A stretch of 64,000 nucleotides of DNA from Przewalskia tangutica (GCA_029844215.1 CM056732.1:48841007-48905006); one strand, 5' to 3'; numbered from the stretch's first letter, positions 49,646 to 61,967 are shown. Notes: a model not told the origin generated them from the sequence alone. Made by a program: numbers and translations.

Positions 49646-50718
49646 CAGGCGCAGATGGTAGTGGTTGGCCTGTGGTCATTCGTCGTCTTCATCTCCTACG
49701 GTTACTCGCCGAGGGCAGGTGCTCGTGGGCAACAGTCGCGAGCAGGTCGTGGCAAGGGTTCTAGTTCCAGCGGTCCTCAGAACCGCATTTATGCCTTATC
49801 CAGCCGTCAGGACCAGAAGGCGTCACCGGATGTCATCACAGGTACATTATTGGTTTCATGTTGTGACGTATATGCTTTAATAGATCTGGGTTCTACCTTG
49901 TCCTATATATCTCCTCATATTGCTGGTAGAATAGGGATAGAGCCTGAGTTCATAGAACCTTTTGAGGTAGCTACGCCAGTAGGTGATTCGGTGGTAGCTG
50001 AGCGGGTATATAAGGCTTGCCCAGTGACTATATACAGTCGTCAGACCCTAGCCGACTTGATAGAGTTGGATATGACAGACTTTGATGTGATTATGGGTAT
50101 GGATTGGTTGGCTTCTTGCTACGCCAATGTGGACTGTAGGGAGAGATTGGTACGGTTCCAGTTTCCTGGTGAGCCGGTTATCGAGTGGGAGGGGAATACT
50201 GTGTCGCCGAGGGGTAGGTTTATTTCATACCTCAAGGCTAGGAAGATGGTGCAGAAGGGGTATATCTACCATCTTATTCGGGTATTTGATACTGAGGCTG
50301 TGTTGCCAGCTCTTCAGTCAGTTCCAGTGGTTAGAGAGTTTCCAGATGTATTCCCAGACGACCTCCCGGGTGTCCCTCCTGAGAGGGAGATTGAGTTTTG
50401 TATTGATGTGTTGCCAGACACTCGGCCTATATCTATTCCGCCGTACAGGATGGCACCTGCTGAGTTGAGAGAGTTGAAGGACCAGCTGAAGGATTTACTG
50501 GAAAAAGGCTTTATCAGGCCTAGTGTTTCTCCCTGGGGAGCGCCGGTTTTATTTGTAAAGAAGAATGATGGAACGCTGCGTATGTGTGTTGATTACAGGC
50601 AGCTGAATAAGGTAACCATCAAGAACAGATACCCCCTCCCCAGGATTGATGATTTGTTTGACCAGTTGCAGGGTGCAAGGTGTTTCTCCAAGATAGACCT
50701 GCGGTCTGGTTATCATCA
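49646..50718 (+). pseudogene. Element H pol: protease and start of reverse transcriptase, cut by D
   Basis: One open frame from the knuckle to the insertion. The protease begins with ALIDLGSTLSYISPHIAGRIG (about 49875); the usual D-S/T-G is D-L-G-S here. FDVIMGMDWLASCYANVDC follows. The RT starts with EFPDVFPDDLPGVPPEREIEF, GFIRPSVSPWGAPVLFVKKNDGTLRMCVDYRQLNKVTIKNRYPLPRIDDLFDQLQG and ends in GARCFSKIDLRSGYHH, just after the first catalytic Asp. Element D is inserted at 50718. The rest of pol would lie beyond D, outside the window. Confidence 0.92.
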
Positions 50719-53593
50719 TGTCACGACCCGACCGGCGCGGCGGTGCCTACACAGGCACCTGTTCAGGCATACATCAGAGAATAGCAGCGGAACATACACA
50801 ACATAACACATGTGTAACAATAAAACATCCCAGGCTAGCCGATAAGGCCGCCTTCCAATATATAACATAATCAAAAGTACAACTGTACAACATCAGTTCT
50901 TACAGCCCAACCACAAATGTGAATACAGACCTCTAGGAATAACAACTGTGGCGGGACAGGGCCCCGCCATACCCCTGAATGTACATAAATCTACAACACC
51001 AGGGAGAAGACTGTACCAAAATGAGACAAGCCTCCGAATAAATGGAGCTTCTGATGTCTGATAAGTGATCCTAAGAATGTGGATCCACCACCGCCACTTT
51101 CTGCGGCATGAACGCAGCCCAGAAGGGGTCGAGACACAATATGTACTAAGTATGTAAAACTGGAAAGTACTGTAATTACAACATAAGTTTAAAACAAAGC
51201 TGGAGACATGTATGATAACAGAATTACAGTACACAGTGCCTTACTAACAATGAGAGTAAATCAAGAGAATACGTACAACATCACAATAGGAGACTCCCGA
51301 ACAAATCATGGGTAGCGAACCCATAGAAACAGGTGGTATAACGTCTTAGGGTTCTTACCCCTCATTTATACTCTTACCCTGAAGCAGGTGGTATAACGTC
51401 TTGGGGGTTTGCCCCTCATTTATACTCTTACCCTGGGGAAGGTAATAAAACAGGTGGTATAACGTCTTGGGGGTTTACCCCTCATTTATACTCTTACCCT
51501 GGAGAAGGTGGTATAGCGTCTTGGGGGTTTACCCCTCACTCATACTCTTACCCTATCTCAACCGGCCGTCATACAATAAATAAGCAAGTTAGAAATCCCC
51601 CTAACTTCTTATTAGTCTTATTCATCTACACTCTAATTTTAGTATTACCTAAGGCACTAGCATGTCTTTTATAAAAGTCCGGGAATTTAACCCAAAGTAC
51701 TACGTACTTCAATTCTTTAACACAAACGACTCTTTTTAGTAGAAAACTTCCATGATACTATTAATCCTAGTATCAAGTCCAAATTACATTTCAAGGCAAG
51801 TCACGACACCGTTAGAAATAAGGTTAGGTTTCTAAATCAAGTGACTACTTTTCTTATAAAACCTTAGGCAATTTGATGCCTTAAAATCGAATTGCCTTCC
51901 ATTAAATCAAGCCATTTATCTTTCCATAAAGCCAATATAACCAACTCCCCATAAAGTCGTTATATTCACTTTATACCTTAGTCAAGTACAATTTCCTATC
52001 CAAGGGACTCATACATTTAAAACGGAACAAGTATCACATACTTTAAAACTCTTCAAGTCCCTTAACTTTAATAAAACATTAGACATCCTTAATACTTCCA
52101 AGAAGTGAGTTAATCTACTAACTCACCCGGCTTGGCTATTCATAAAACTAGTAAAGGATATCAAGGTTATGCACTTCACCGCATTACTATATCACGCACA
52201 ACTAGTCATGCTCAAAAGATAGGAAAAGTTCTACATACCTCGTCGGGTCAACCACTTGCCAAGTACAAAGTCCCGCCCGTAGTATGTCAACCTATAATAT
52301 TCACAATACGTCTATTAAAGCCTTACTTCAAACGTAGAATATTATAAGTGTCAAGTCGCTAAATTCTACGGAAAATCGGACAGCACCTCCTTTGTTTTTA
52401 CTAACTTTGCCACCTTTTTCAAGGCCGAATACAATAACCAAACACGCCACATTTAAGGCACAATCAAAGCAATTAATCAATAGGGGATTACACGCCTACA
52501 AGACGTGTAAAATTCCGCCCCACAACGATAACAAACTAATACAACTACTAGTCCAATTTTCGGCCATAAAGAATACAACAATACCAATTCTTATCCAATT
52601 TCCATTTCAATCCAAATTGGTAGCATAATATGATATCAAGTCGCATTTGATTATAACTACCATAATCTTCAAGTAAGTGACATGCGACGATTTCTAATAA
52701 ACGACCAATTAGTAATCCAATCTTCAAGTGGCTTGTATAACATTTCGGATTTAAGCTACAAGCAATCCATAATACTTATAAACTTCAACATATCAACTTC
52801 ATGCTAGCAACATGTAAAGCTAACAACAACAATATAAATATATAATCTTGTAACCCTTTTAAAAGACAAGATTATACCTCAATGAAACTTAATCCAACTC
52901 CAATCCAAAGTCGTTCCTTAGTAGTTTAGAGCCTCTCCAAGACACTTCAATCCGATTGTTGAGACCCTTAGAACAATACCAACAAATATCCTTCAAATCT
53001 CCAAACAAAACCTAGAAAGACAACTAGGTTTTCGCTTCTGACTAACCCGTAAACTATCTTTTTCCAAGATTTTTCTATTGAGATATGTTTACAATACACA
53101 TAAGAACCTTGGTTTAAAGTGGGGAGCTAAAAGAACAAGGAACAAAGATTTTTCTTTTTTTTCCAAGGTGAACCCGAGAGCTAAGCTTCAATGTTCATCA
53201 ATTTTGTGTGAAATTTGGCTAAGTGTTAGCTCTCTCTTGCTACTAGTAGTAATATAAAGCACATTGGAGGGTCATGATGCAAACATTTGGGTGGCTAGGA
53301 TAAGCTCTACTAAATATCAAGTACTTGTGGGTCCTTTGACTTGGTCAAGATTGTCAAGCTTGCTACTTGCAAGACTTGGTCATCCAAGACTATGGTCAAT
53401 GACCATTTTAGCCATGCCTAATTCGACCAAGGCATCAAATAAGGGGGGTGACACGTGTCGCCCTCCCATTCGTCACAATAGTACGTTTTCCGACAATTTC
53501 ATAATTCCGCTAAATTTTTACAAGTCTCAAATCTTAACACTTGTGAGTTCTTACTTACGTTCTTAAAACATGTCCTCAAATACTGGTGTAACA
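50719..53593 (-). repeat. Element D 3' LTR
   Basis: 2875 bp, from tgtcacgacccgaccggcgc to tactggtgtaaca, next to a polypurine tract. The box ggtgacacgtgtcgcc (53447-53462) holds a G-box at 53452-53457. A weak TATA-like tatttataaag-type word on minus lies near 53250. Confidence 0.9.
51331..51552 (-). repeat. Minisatellite in LTR D, four copies
   Basis: Units of about 50-65 bp with ggtggtataacgtcttgggg and tttacccctcatttatactc. The 5' LTR has it at 59218-59440. Related to the S2 array. Confidence 0.9.
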
Positions 53594-53629
53594 TTCTTCC
53601 CCCCTTAGAAACATTCGTCCCCGAATGTT
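53594..53629 (-). promoter_or_regulatory. Element D polypurine tract and hairpin
   Basis: ttcttccccccttag on plus (purine-rich on minus), then AACATTCG-TCCC-CGAATGTT at 53610-53629. Confidence 0.85.
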
Positions 53630-53736
53630 CTTTCAGAGTCAAACTTATAATTAGCGACATAGTTTCCTTACACAACCCCGACATACCAATACTGCCACAC
53701 ATGGCCACATAATAGCATTTACACAAAACAAATGCT

Positions 53737-55100
53737 TCAATTAAAACTTGACAAGTAAGGGAAGATGAATTTACCTGAAGGCATAGGAAATAAGTGAGGA
53801 TACTTCCTCAACATGTCCTCCTCCGCTTCCCACGTCATCTCCTCCCGGTTTTCATTTCTCCACAGGACTTTGACGGAAGCTACATCCTTGGTCCGCAGTC
53901 GCCTGACCTGGCGATCGAGTATCGCTATGGGACTATCCTCATACGATAACCCTTCTGTCACCTGGACCTCACTAGTAGGGAAAACTCTCGCTGGATCATC
54001 GATACACTTCCGCAACATAGAAATATGGAAGACCGGATGTACCGCCTCTAACTCTGATGGCAGACCCAACTCGTAGGCAACCTTGCCCACTCTATGGACG
54101 ATCTGGTAGGGCCCAATGTACCTTGGGCTGAGTTTCCCCTTCTTACCGAATCTCATCATACCCTTCATGGGTGACACCTTCAAGAAGACCCAATCGTCTA
54201 CCTGAAACTCCAAATGCCGACGCCGATTATCCGCATATGACTTCTGCCGACTCTGAGCTGCTAACAGTCTCTCCTGGATAAGCTTTACTTTATCCACAGC
54301 CTGCTGAACCAAGTCTGGGCCAACTAAATGTACCTCGCCCACGTCGAACCAACCAATCGGCGACCTGTATTTCCGCCCATATAAAGCCTCGTATGGCGTC
54401 ATCTGTATACTGGAATGGTAGCTGTTGTTATAAGCAAACTCCATGAGAGGTAAATGATCCTCCCAGCTACCCCTGAAATCAATCACGTAGGCTCGCAGCA
54501 TATCCTCGTTGTGCGGATAGTGCGCTCGCCGCCCGTCACCGAGGATGAAATGATGTATCGAGACTCACCTTGTCCCTAAACCCTTCTCGAAAGACTCCGG
54601 TTAGCCAGAATCGCTCCCTATCGGATATAATCGACACCGACACCGCAGCCTCACAATCTCTCCGATGTACAACTGCATAGTCCTCACCAAACGCCGCCCC
54701 GATCGGAAGGAAATGGGCTGATTTCACCACAACAATAACCCAAATGGAGTCGTACTTCCTCCGAGTGCGTGGTAACCTCAGAACAAAGTCCATGTTGATC
54801 GCCTCCCACTTCCAAGTCGGAATCTCAATAGATCGCAATAATCCATCGGCCTCGTGCTCGACCTTGACTCGGCAATTAGGACATCGTGCAACAAAACTCG
54901 CCACGTCCTCTTCGTGCCATCCCACCAATACAAACATCCGAGGTCATGGTACATCTTGGTCGACCGGATGAATAGAATAACGAGCACCGTGTGCCTCCCC
55001 TGAATCTGCCGACGGTCTGACACATCGGGAACACACAACCGACCCTCAAATCTCAAAGACTCCCATCAGCGCTACCTCGAATAGACTCTTCTCCTCCCAA
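53737..55100 (-). pseudogene. Element D integrase with GPY/F module and chromodomain-like tail
   Basis: The enzyme that joins the DNA copy to the chromosome. The zinc-binding CPNC and WKWEAINMDFVLRLPRTRRKYDSIWVI (first catalytic Asp in MDF) are at 54536-54937, and IISDRE carries the second Asp. The join to the next frame near 54510-54535 is damaged: bases of the usual FHPQTDGQSERTIRTLEDML region are missing, with the third catalytic residue. The final 254 codons (53737-54501) are intact: GRKYRSPIGWFDVGEV, RYIGPYQIVHRVGKVAYEL (GPY/F) and RTKDVASVKVLWRNENREEMTWEAEEDMLRKYPHLFP, a chromodomain-like end thought to guide insertion to certain chromatin. The upstream HHCC region is broken. Confidence 0.9.
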
Positions 55101-57095
55101 GATCGCATCACGATACCGCACCAACAGGTCCTCAAACCGTCGCTTCTTCACCTCATCAACGATGGAAGACTCGGCAACCTCACGAACCCGCACCCACTAT
55201 CGTCGGTGTCGATCAATCGAACCCCAGGCTCGCTAATCGGTGGATCTCGACGGACCATGTCCTGCCTCTCTGCCGTACCTCCGACGGGCTCCCATCGATC
55301 TACGACTCAAGGCATCAAGAACTCGTTGGCTTTCCGGATGGTATAGAATATCAACATCATAGTCTTTCGAACTCTAACCACCGCCTCTATCTCAAGTTCA
55401 CTCTCCTCACTGAAGATATACCGAGGCTCTTGTGGTCTGATAAATATCCACATGAACCCCATACAAATAATGTCTCCAAATCTTCAAGGCATGTATAATC
55501 GCGCCAACTCTAAGTCATGGGTAGGGTAATTCCTCTCATGCTTCCAGAATCGCCGGAAGCATAGGCTATAACCTTGCCGTGGCTGCATCAAAACACACCC
55601 TAGCCCGATACCCGAGGCATCACAATAGATCACGCACTGTCTAACCCTCAGAAGAGTAAGAACCGAGCCGTAGTCAACCTTTCCTTCAAGAATCGAAACC
55701 ACCGCCGCAAGCCTCGTCCATCGGAACTTGATCGCTTCGAGTCACCTAGTCAACTGCTGAAATCAAGCAAATCGCTTCCACAAACCTACGATAATAACTC
55801 GCCATCCCAAGAAATCGCGCACTCGGCCGGAGTAGAGGTCTCGCCAAGACTTGATCGCCTCCATCTTTGCCGTATCCACGCCAACACCAACAGCCCCAAT
55901 AATATCCCCCAGGAATGCCACTGAGGCCAACCAAAACTCACACTTGGAGAACTTGGCGAATAATCGCGGCTCGGAGAACCCTGGTACCGCCTCAAGTGAT
56001 TTGCATGCTCTCGCTCGTTCGCGAATACACGGGATGTCATCAATGAATACAATCACAAATGTATCCAAAATGACTTGAACACCGGTTCATCAGATCCATA
56101 AATACCGCGAGCGTTGGTCAAACCGGAAAGACATAACCCTAAACTCATAGTGCCCATACGTCCCGAATGCGCTTTGGGATGTTCGCCTCGAACTCGAACT
56201 GATGATAACTGCATCGCAGTCTATCTTTGAGAAACACCTCGCACCCTGCAGCTGGTCAAACAAATCATCAATCCTGGGGAGGGGGTACCTATTCTTGATG
56301 GTTACCTTATTCACCGCTCAGATCAACACACATACGCAGGCCCCATCTTTCTTCTTCACGAACAAGACCGCGCTCCCGCGGAGATACACTAGGCCCGATA
56401 AAGCCTTTCTCCAAAGAAATCTTTCACCGGTCCTTCACTCCTCAACTCAAAGTGCCATCATGTATGGCGGAATGGAAATAGGTCGAGTGTCTGGCAACGT
56501 GTCAATACAAAACTCAATCTCCCTCTCAGGAGGGATACCCGGAAGATCATCTGGGAACACATCTGGAAACTCCCTAACCACTGGTACTGACTGAAGAACC
56601 GGCACCTCAGCTGTATCAAATACCCGAACCAGATGATAGATGTACTTTCTCGCACCATCTTCCTAGCCTTGAGGTAAGAAATAAACCTACCCCTCGGCGA
56701 CGATGTGTTGCCCTTCCACTCGATAACTGGCTCGCCAGGAAACTGGAACCGAACCAACCTGTCCCTACAGTCAACATTGGCATAACAAGAAGCCAACCAG
56801 TCCATACCCATAATGACATCAAAATCGTCATCTCCGGCTCTATCAAGTTCGCAAGTGGTCCGACGTCAAATATAAACCGGACAATCTCAGACACCCGCCG
56901 GCTAACACCGAATCTCCCATTGGCATAGCTACCTCAAAAGGCTCTATCGACTCGCCTATCCCGATTCTACCCGCACAAGAGGGACATATAGGACAAGGTA
57001 GAACTGGATCTATCAAAGCATAAACGCCACAAAGATGAAATCAATAATGTACACTGACGGCGTCGTGGAAGCCTCACGATCTGGCGGCTGGCTAG
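55101..57095 (-). pseudogene. Element D protease, reverse transcriptase and RNase H (broken)
   Basis: Minus strand, in order: protease remnant with STLSYMS near 56990-57010 and VWTGWLLVMPMLTVG / MGMDWLASCYANVDCRDRLVRFQFPGEPVIEW (56700-56811); RT with NKVTIKNRYPLPRIDDLFDQLQGARCFSKID (56220-56314), the catalytic FVIVFIDDI (about 56035-56065) and FAKFSKCEFWL; RNase H with VIYCDASGIGLGCVLMQ (about 55590-55640) and NYPTHDLELA. The order is typical of Ty3/gypsy. Frame breaks come every 100-300 bp, often where cag or ctg is expected. Confidence 0.85.
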
Positions 57096-58400
57096 AGAAT
57101 ATATGCGGTTCTGTGGACCGCTAGAACTGGAACCACCACCACGACCTCTACCGTGGCCTGCCGGTCCATGAGTACCCTGCCCTCCGAGGCGCATAACCAC
57201 AGAAGGAGAAGAAGACCCAGCAACAGATCCTGTCGGCTGTACCGTACCACTCATGCCGCCTCTAGACGGACAATCTCTCCTCAAATGGCCCTGCTGGCCA
57301 CACGAGTAACAAGCCCCCGAAGTTCTGCGACACTCGCCGTGGTGAAACCTACCGCATCGAGCACACTGAGGTGTGGGTGGTCCCGATCGCGACGTTCGCC
57401 TCCCTCGAAATCGAAGTCCCGAGCCCGACTGCCCCGAATGACCTGGCTGATCAGACCTCTTGCCAGAAAACCGTGAAGGAGCACTCTGTGCTGGATGGAA
57501 AGTGGACCTGGTCTGCTGTTGAGGTTGTCCGCCTCGAAAACTGCCCTGAGACCCTGATGTCCTGGCCCTCTTGGGCTGGCCTGAGTCAATCTGGTCCTCT
57601 CTCTCTATCCTCTATCCTCGCAGATAGGCTGCGTCCGGCGATGTCCATACCGGGCTGAAGAGCCACACCCAAGCATGCGGTAATCATATGACGGTCAAGC
57701 CCCATCACAAAACGATGAACCCTATCCGCCATGTCAGCTACAATAGTCTACGCATGTCTGGCCAAGGAGTCAAACTCCAAGCTATACTCCCTGATAGTCC
57801 TCCCGTTCTGCCTCAAGGTCAAGAATCTGTCTACCCGGGCTCTCCTCATCTCAGGAGGCAAAAAGTGATCCGTGAAGACCTCTGTAAACTCCTCCCAAAC
57901 AGCTGGAAGAGCATCATCACCTCTCGAAAGCAACCACGACTCAAACCAGTTCAATGCAATATCGCGCAACCCAGAGGATGCTAGCATAATGCACTGCCTC
58001 TCAAGCCCTAAGAACCTGCATGGTCCGCAGTAGCTGCCGAATGAACTCCTGCGCATCCTCATCCGACCTCGAACCATAAACCTCAGGTGGATGACAACCC
58101 AGAAAATACCTAACCCGCAAAGCGCTTACCTGGGTGGTTGCTTACTCGCCGGCGCTATCCGACTACTATATCGGTCAAGAATCGGATGCCGCCTCGCAGC
58201 TTCTATACTCGAGACCGGCGGAATCGAGGCTCGTACCGAACCTTCGAGCTACCGCCGCCTCGGCCTCTATCACGCCGCTGGCTGAACTCGCCGACCCGCC
58301 TACTACCTCGTGCATAGTCCGTGCACGAGTCCGTAACCTCGAGTACCGCTAGCGACTCTGCCGCCGCTTTGCCCTTCGCCCCGTCGCTTCCGCGAGGCAT
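57096..58400 (-). pseudogene. Element D gag (broken)
   Basis: It starts at 58400 with MPRGSDGAKGKAAAES, two bases after a CAG. The capsid segment (ALNWFESWLLSRGDDALPAVWEEFTEVFTDHFLPPEMRRARVDRFLTLRQNGRTIREYSLEFDSLA) is at 57748-58000. The CCHC knuckle (CYSCGQQGHLRRDC across a frame change) lies at about 57265-57310 and is followed by a Gly/Arg/Ser-rich linker (HGRGRGGGSSSSGPQNRIYSLASRQ) into the protease. It is more diverged from TRG1 Gag than H Gag is. Confidence 0.85.
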
Positions 58401-58591
58401 ATCTGTTTCATAAGACTAGGTCAGAGAGGATTCAACCTAATAAGACAGCTCTACTGCACGATCTCAGAGAGAGAAGAATGGAAACCAATCTTAAATGTCC
58501 TGCAGCCTCCTGATTATAGATGTGGTGCACAACACACCGATAATCAAGACTCTACTAGACACGGTCTGTAGACACTTTCCGAGGACTAACT

Positions 58592-58603
58592 GCTCTGATA
58601 CCA
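58592..58603 (-). promoter_or_regulatory. Element D primer-binding site
   Basis: gctctgatacca on plus is a perfect initiator tRNA-Met match on minus, four bases from the LTR edge at 58608. Confidence 0.92.
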
Positions 58604-58607
58604 CTTT

Positions 58608-59535
58608 TGTCACGACCCGACCCCGGGGCCGCGACTGGTGCCCTACCTGGGCACCCTGTTCAGGTATACATCAGAGAATAGCAGCGGAACATACACAACA
58701 TAACACATGTGTAACAATAAAACATCCCAGGCTAGCCGATAAGGCCGCCTTCCAATATATAACATAATCAAAAGTACAATCAGACAACATCGCTTCTTAC
58801 GACCCAACCACAAATGTGAATACGCACTTGCAGGAATAACAAGTGGACGGGCCCGCCATACCCCTGAATGTACATAAATCTACAACACCAGGGAGAAGAC
58901 TGTACCAAAATGAGACAAGCCTCCGAATAAATGGAGCTTCTGATGTCTGATAAGTGATCCTAAGAATGTGGATCCACCACCTGCTTACCCTTTCCTCACG
59001 GATGAGCGCAGGAAGGGTCGAGACACAATATGTACTAAGTATGTAAATCGAAAGTATCCGTAATTACAACATAAGTTTAAAACAAAGCTGGAGACATGTA
59101 TGATAACAGAATTACAGTACACAGTGCCTTACTAACAATGAGAGTAAATCAAGAGAATACGTACAACATCACAATAGGAGACTCCCGAACAAATCATGGG
59201 TAGCGAACCCATAGAAACAGGTGGTATAACGTCTTAGGGTTCTTACCCCTCATTTATACTCTTACCCTGAAGCAGGTGGTATAACGTCTTGGGGGTTTGT
59301 CCCTCATTTATACTCTACCAGGGAAGGTAATAAACAGTGGTATAACGTCTTGGGGGTTTACCCCTCATTTATACTCTTACCCTGGAGAAGGTGGTATAGC
59401 GTCTTGGGGGTTTACCCCTCACTCATACTCTTACCCTATCTCAACCGGCCGTCATACAATAAATAAGCAAGTTAGAAATCCCCCTAACTTCTTATTAGTC
59501 TTATTCATCTACACTCTAATTTTAGTATTACCTAA
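58608..59535 (-). repeat. Element D 5' LTR, U5 part, interrupted by E
   Basis: From tgtcacgaccccgggg-type U5 end to tagtattacctaa. Nearly identical to 50719-51655 except in GC-rich patches. E inserts after cctaa (59531-59535). The remainder lies outside the window. Confidence 0.9.
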
Positions 59536-61934
59536 TGTCACGACCCATTCCGGGGCCCGTGACTGGTGCCTTACCGGGGCACCCAAGTAGTCATACATCA
59601 GAGTAACCAGCGGAATATAAAACAAGACATGAAACAGTTTTATAAAATAAGACACAGTTTATGTGAACAAACGTCGCCTTTCGGCATATATATATGAACA
59701 AGTTTTTAGATTTACATCCGACCATCGCATAACATGACTACAGCACTTAAGGAAATATACAACTATGGCGGACAGGGCCGCCATACCGATCGATAAACTA
59801 TCTACAATACAGGAGATCATACCAAAAGTAGAGCCTCCTAGAAGATGGAGCTCGACACCAATGCAAAGAGATCCTAAGGATGCGGATCTAGCACTGCCGC
59901 TTACCACAGATGAACGCAGCCCCGGGCGAGGTCGATAACAGTACCAAGTATGTGAAACTATAAAGTACTTTAAAATGAAATCAAAGTATATAAAACCTTT
60001 TCACAAATACAATCAGTTCAATTGCACATAGTGCCATATCACAAACAATAACAAGACTAGAAAATCAGAATGTGTCTAGTCTAGGCCGCGAATGATCGGC
60101 AAGGCCAATCGCCCATAGTATCATTCTGCGTGCCTAGTCCTCGACTTCCGCATCGCATAGGTCACACACAGTCCCGCATGAGGTATACGTCGCATCGGGG
60201 GCAGCGAACCCCCGGCATCCGACTAGGCTCCCGCAGCCCGCATAGCCTCAAACGACCGCATAGTCTCAACAGACCGCATTGGAATCTCGCATCGGGCTAA
60301 ACGCCCGAATGATCAATCTCGAGCATACCGTCGCCCGCATAGTCTCACGGACCGCATAGGCCGATAGACCGATCGCGGCAAGCCCTGTATAAATAAGTCA
60401 AGCGGGTAGGTGATACAATAACAAGACAACGGACTTACGGTTAACAACGTAAGCACGCAAGAATGACCCCTTTACACAAGATTACAAGACACTAACACAG
60501 TAGCATCATAACATGTCTACTTATCACACAATCTTACTACACTTAATGAAATCAATACAAGGCTTTTATAAACAAGTAAACGGTTCCTTTTTATCTTTCT
60601 TAAGTGTTATACCTAACTTCCCATAAAGCTAGTATAACTCTTAAGCTTTGTTAAAACCAAATATTTATCTTCTTAAAAATGATTCAAGATTCTTTTGAAA
60701 TGTTTTGGTTCTTTGTTATTCAGCTTAAGCGTGGCATCTGTAAGTATTATTCGAGCTTAAGCTGAGGCATTGCCATAGGTATTATTCGAGCTTAAGTCAA
60801 AGACATTGCCGTAGTTATTATTCGCTAACACATATACGTCTACCGTACTATATATTGTAAAATACCATGCTTTAGGAAGAATCACATACCTTTCAAATAA
60901 AACCACCGCCAAGTCAATATGTCGCACAGAGAGTCACCATAATAGTCACACATATCTATTAAAGACTACTCAAGGTCATTCAAAACAGGGTTCATAATTC
61001 TACGGTAAGTCGGGCAGACAACCCTACCCTGAGCTATATAAGTTCATCTTGAAAACATCTATGTGAGTACAGCTCAATTATTCTTCTTTAAACCCTTCAC
61101 GTGATAATGATTCAATTTATTCTGTGATATTCTTCTAAGTATTTATACTTATTCTTATACTTCTACAGATACATTCTCTAATACAAAAGAGGTTAGGATT
61201 ATTACCTCGGTAAGCCCAATAATATCCTAGAAAAGTCGCACTGAGCAAAGTTTAGCTCCTCAGTTGCACGCCCCCGTAGCTCCAAGAAACCTTAGAAGTT
61301 CTTCACAACTTCTACTAAGTACTAAGGGATTTGGGCTAGGTATTTTGGGCATTATAACGATACTAGAAGACAACTTTTCTACCAAGGGAGGGTAGATTTC
61401 GCTAGGCTAGGGTGGGGTAGGCCCTCGCCAAGCTCACTCAAAGGGGAGGTGTTGGACGATTTGGCTTAAGGATGAGGAGAGGATTTTTGAAGTCTTGGAA
61501 GATTTTTTGATGAAGTACTCTTCATATCTATGGGGGTATTTATAGGTCAAGTAGTGGGCAACCAATGGCCAAGATTGTGACAAGTGCAAGGCAAGTGTAG
61601 GGTGAAGATTTACTACACACAAATATCCTACCAACTCCTTGACTTTGTGCCAAGGCAACAAAAACGTGCCAATGCCCATCCAATTCGCCCGGGACGATTT
61701 TCAAATCCACCAATGGGAGGTGCCAAGTGTTGCCCTCCGCTGGTCCAAAATGTTTCGTCTCTCGGAAAAATCCGCAAAATTAGTAATGGCATAGCCGAAT
61801 TTTCCTACGAAAGTCGTGGGAAACGTTTCGGAAACGATTCTTTAAGCGAGTGTGTACAAAAACGCCCAAGGCTAACTTTCAAGCCAACTTTTTAGACGTA
61901 TTCCCCACGCATATACTCGAAATACGGTATAACA
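59536..61934 (-). repeat. Element E 3' LTR
   Basis: 2399 bp, from tgtcacgacccattccgggg to cgaaatacggtataaca. TATA box (tatttata on plus, 61537-61544) about 395 bp from its start; degraded palindrome ggtgccaagtgttgcc (61719-61734); donor-like site 60882-60891. A repeat region at about 60130-60370 has many cgcatagtctcacagaccgc-type units. Confidence 0.85.
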
Positions 61935-61967
61935 TTCTCCTCTCTTAGAAACATTCGTCCGAATGTT
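61935..61967 (-). promoter_or_regulatory. Element E polypurine tract and hairpin
   Basis: ttctcctctcttag on plus, then AACATTCG-TC-CGAATGTT at 61950-61967. Confidence 0.82.
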
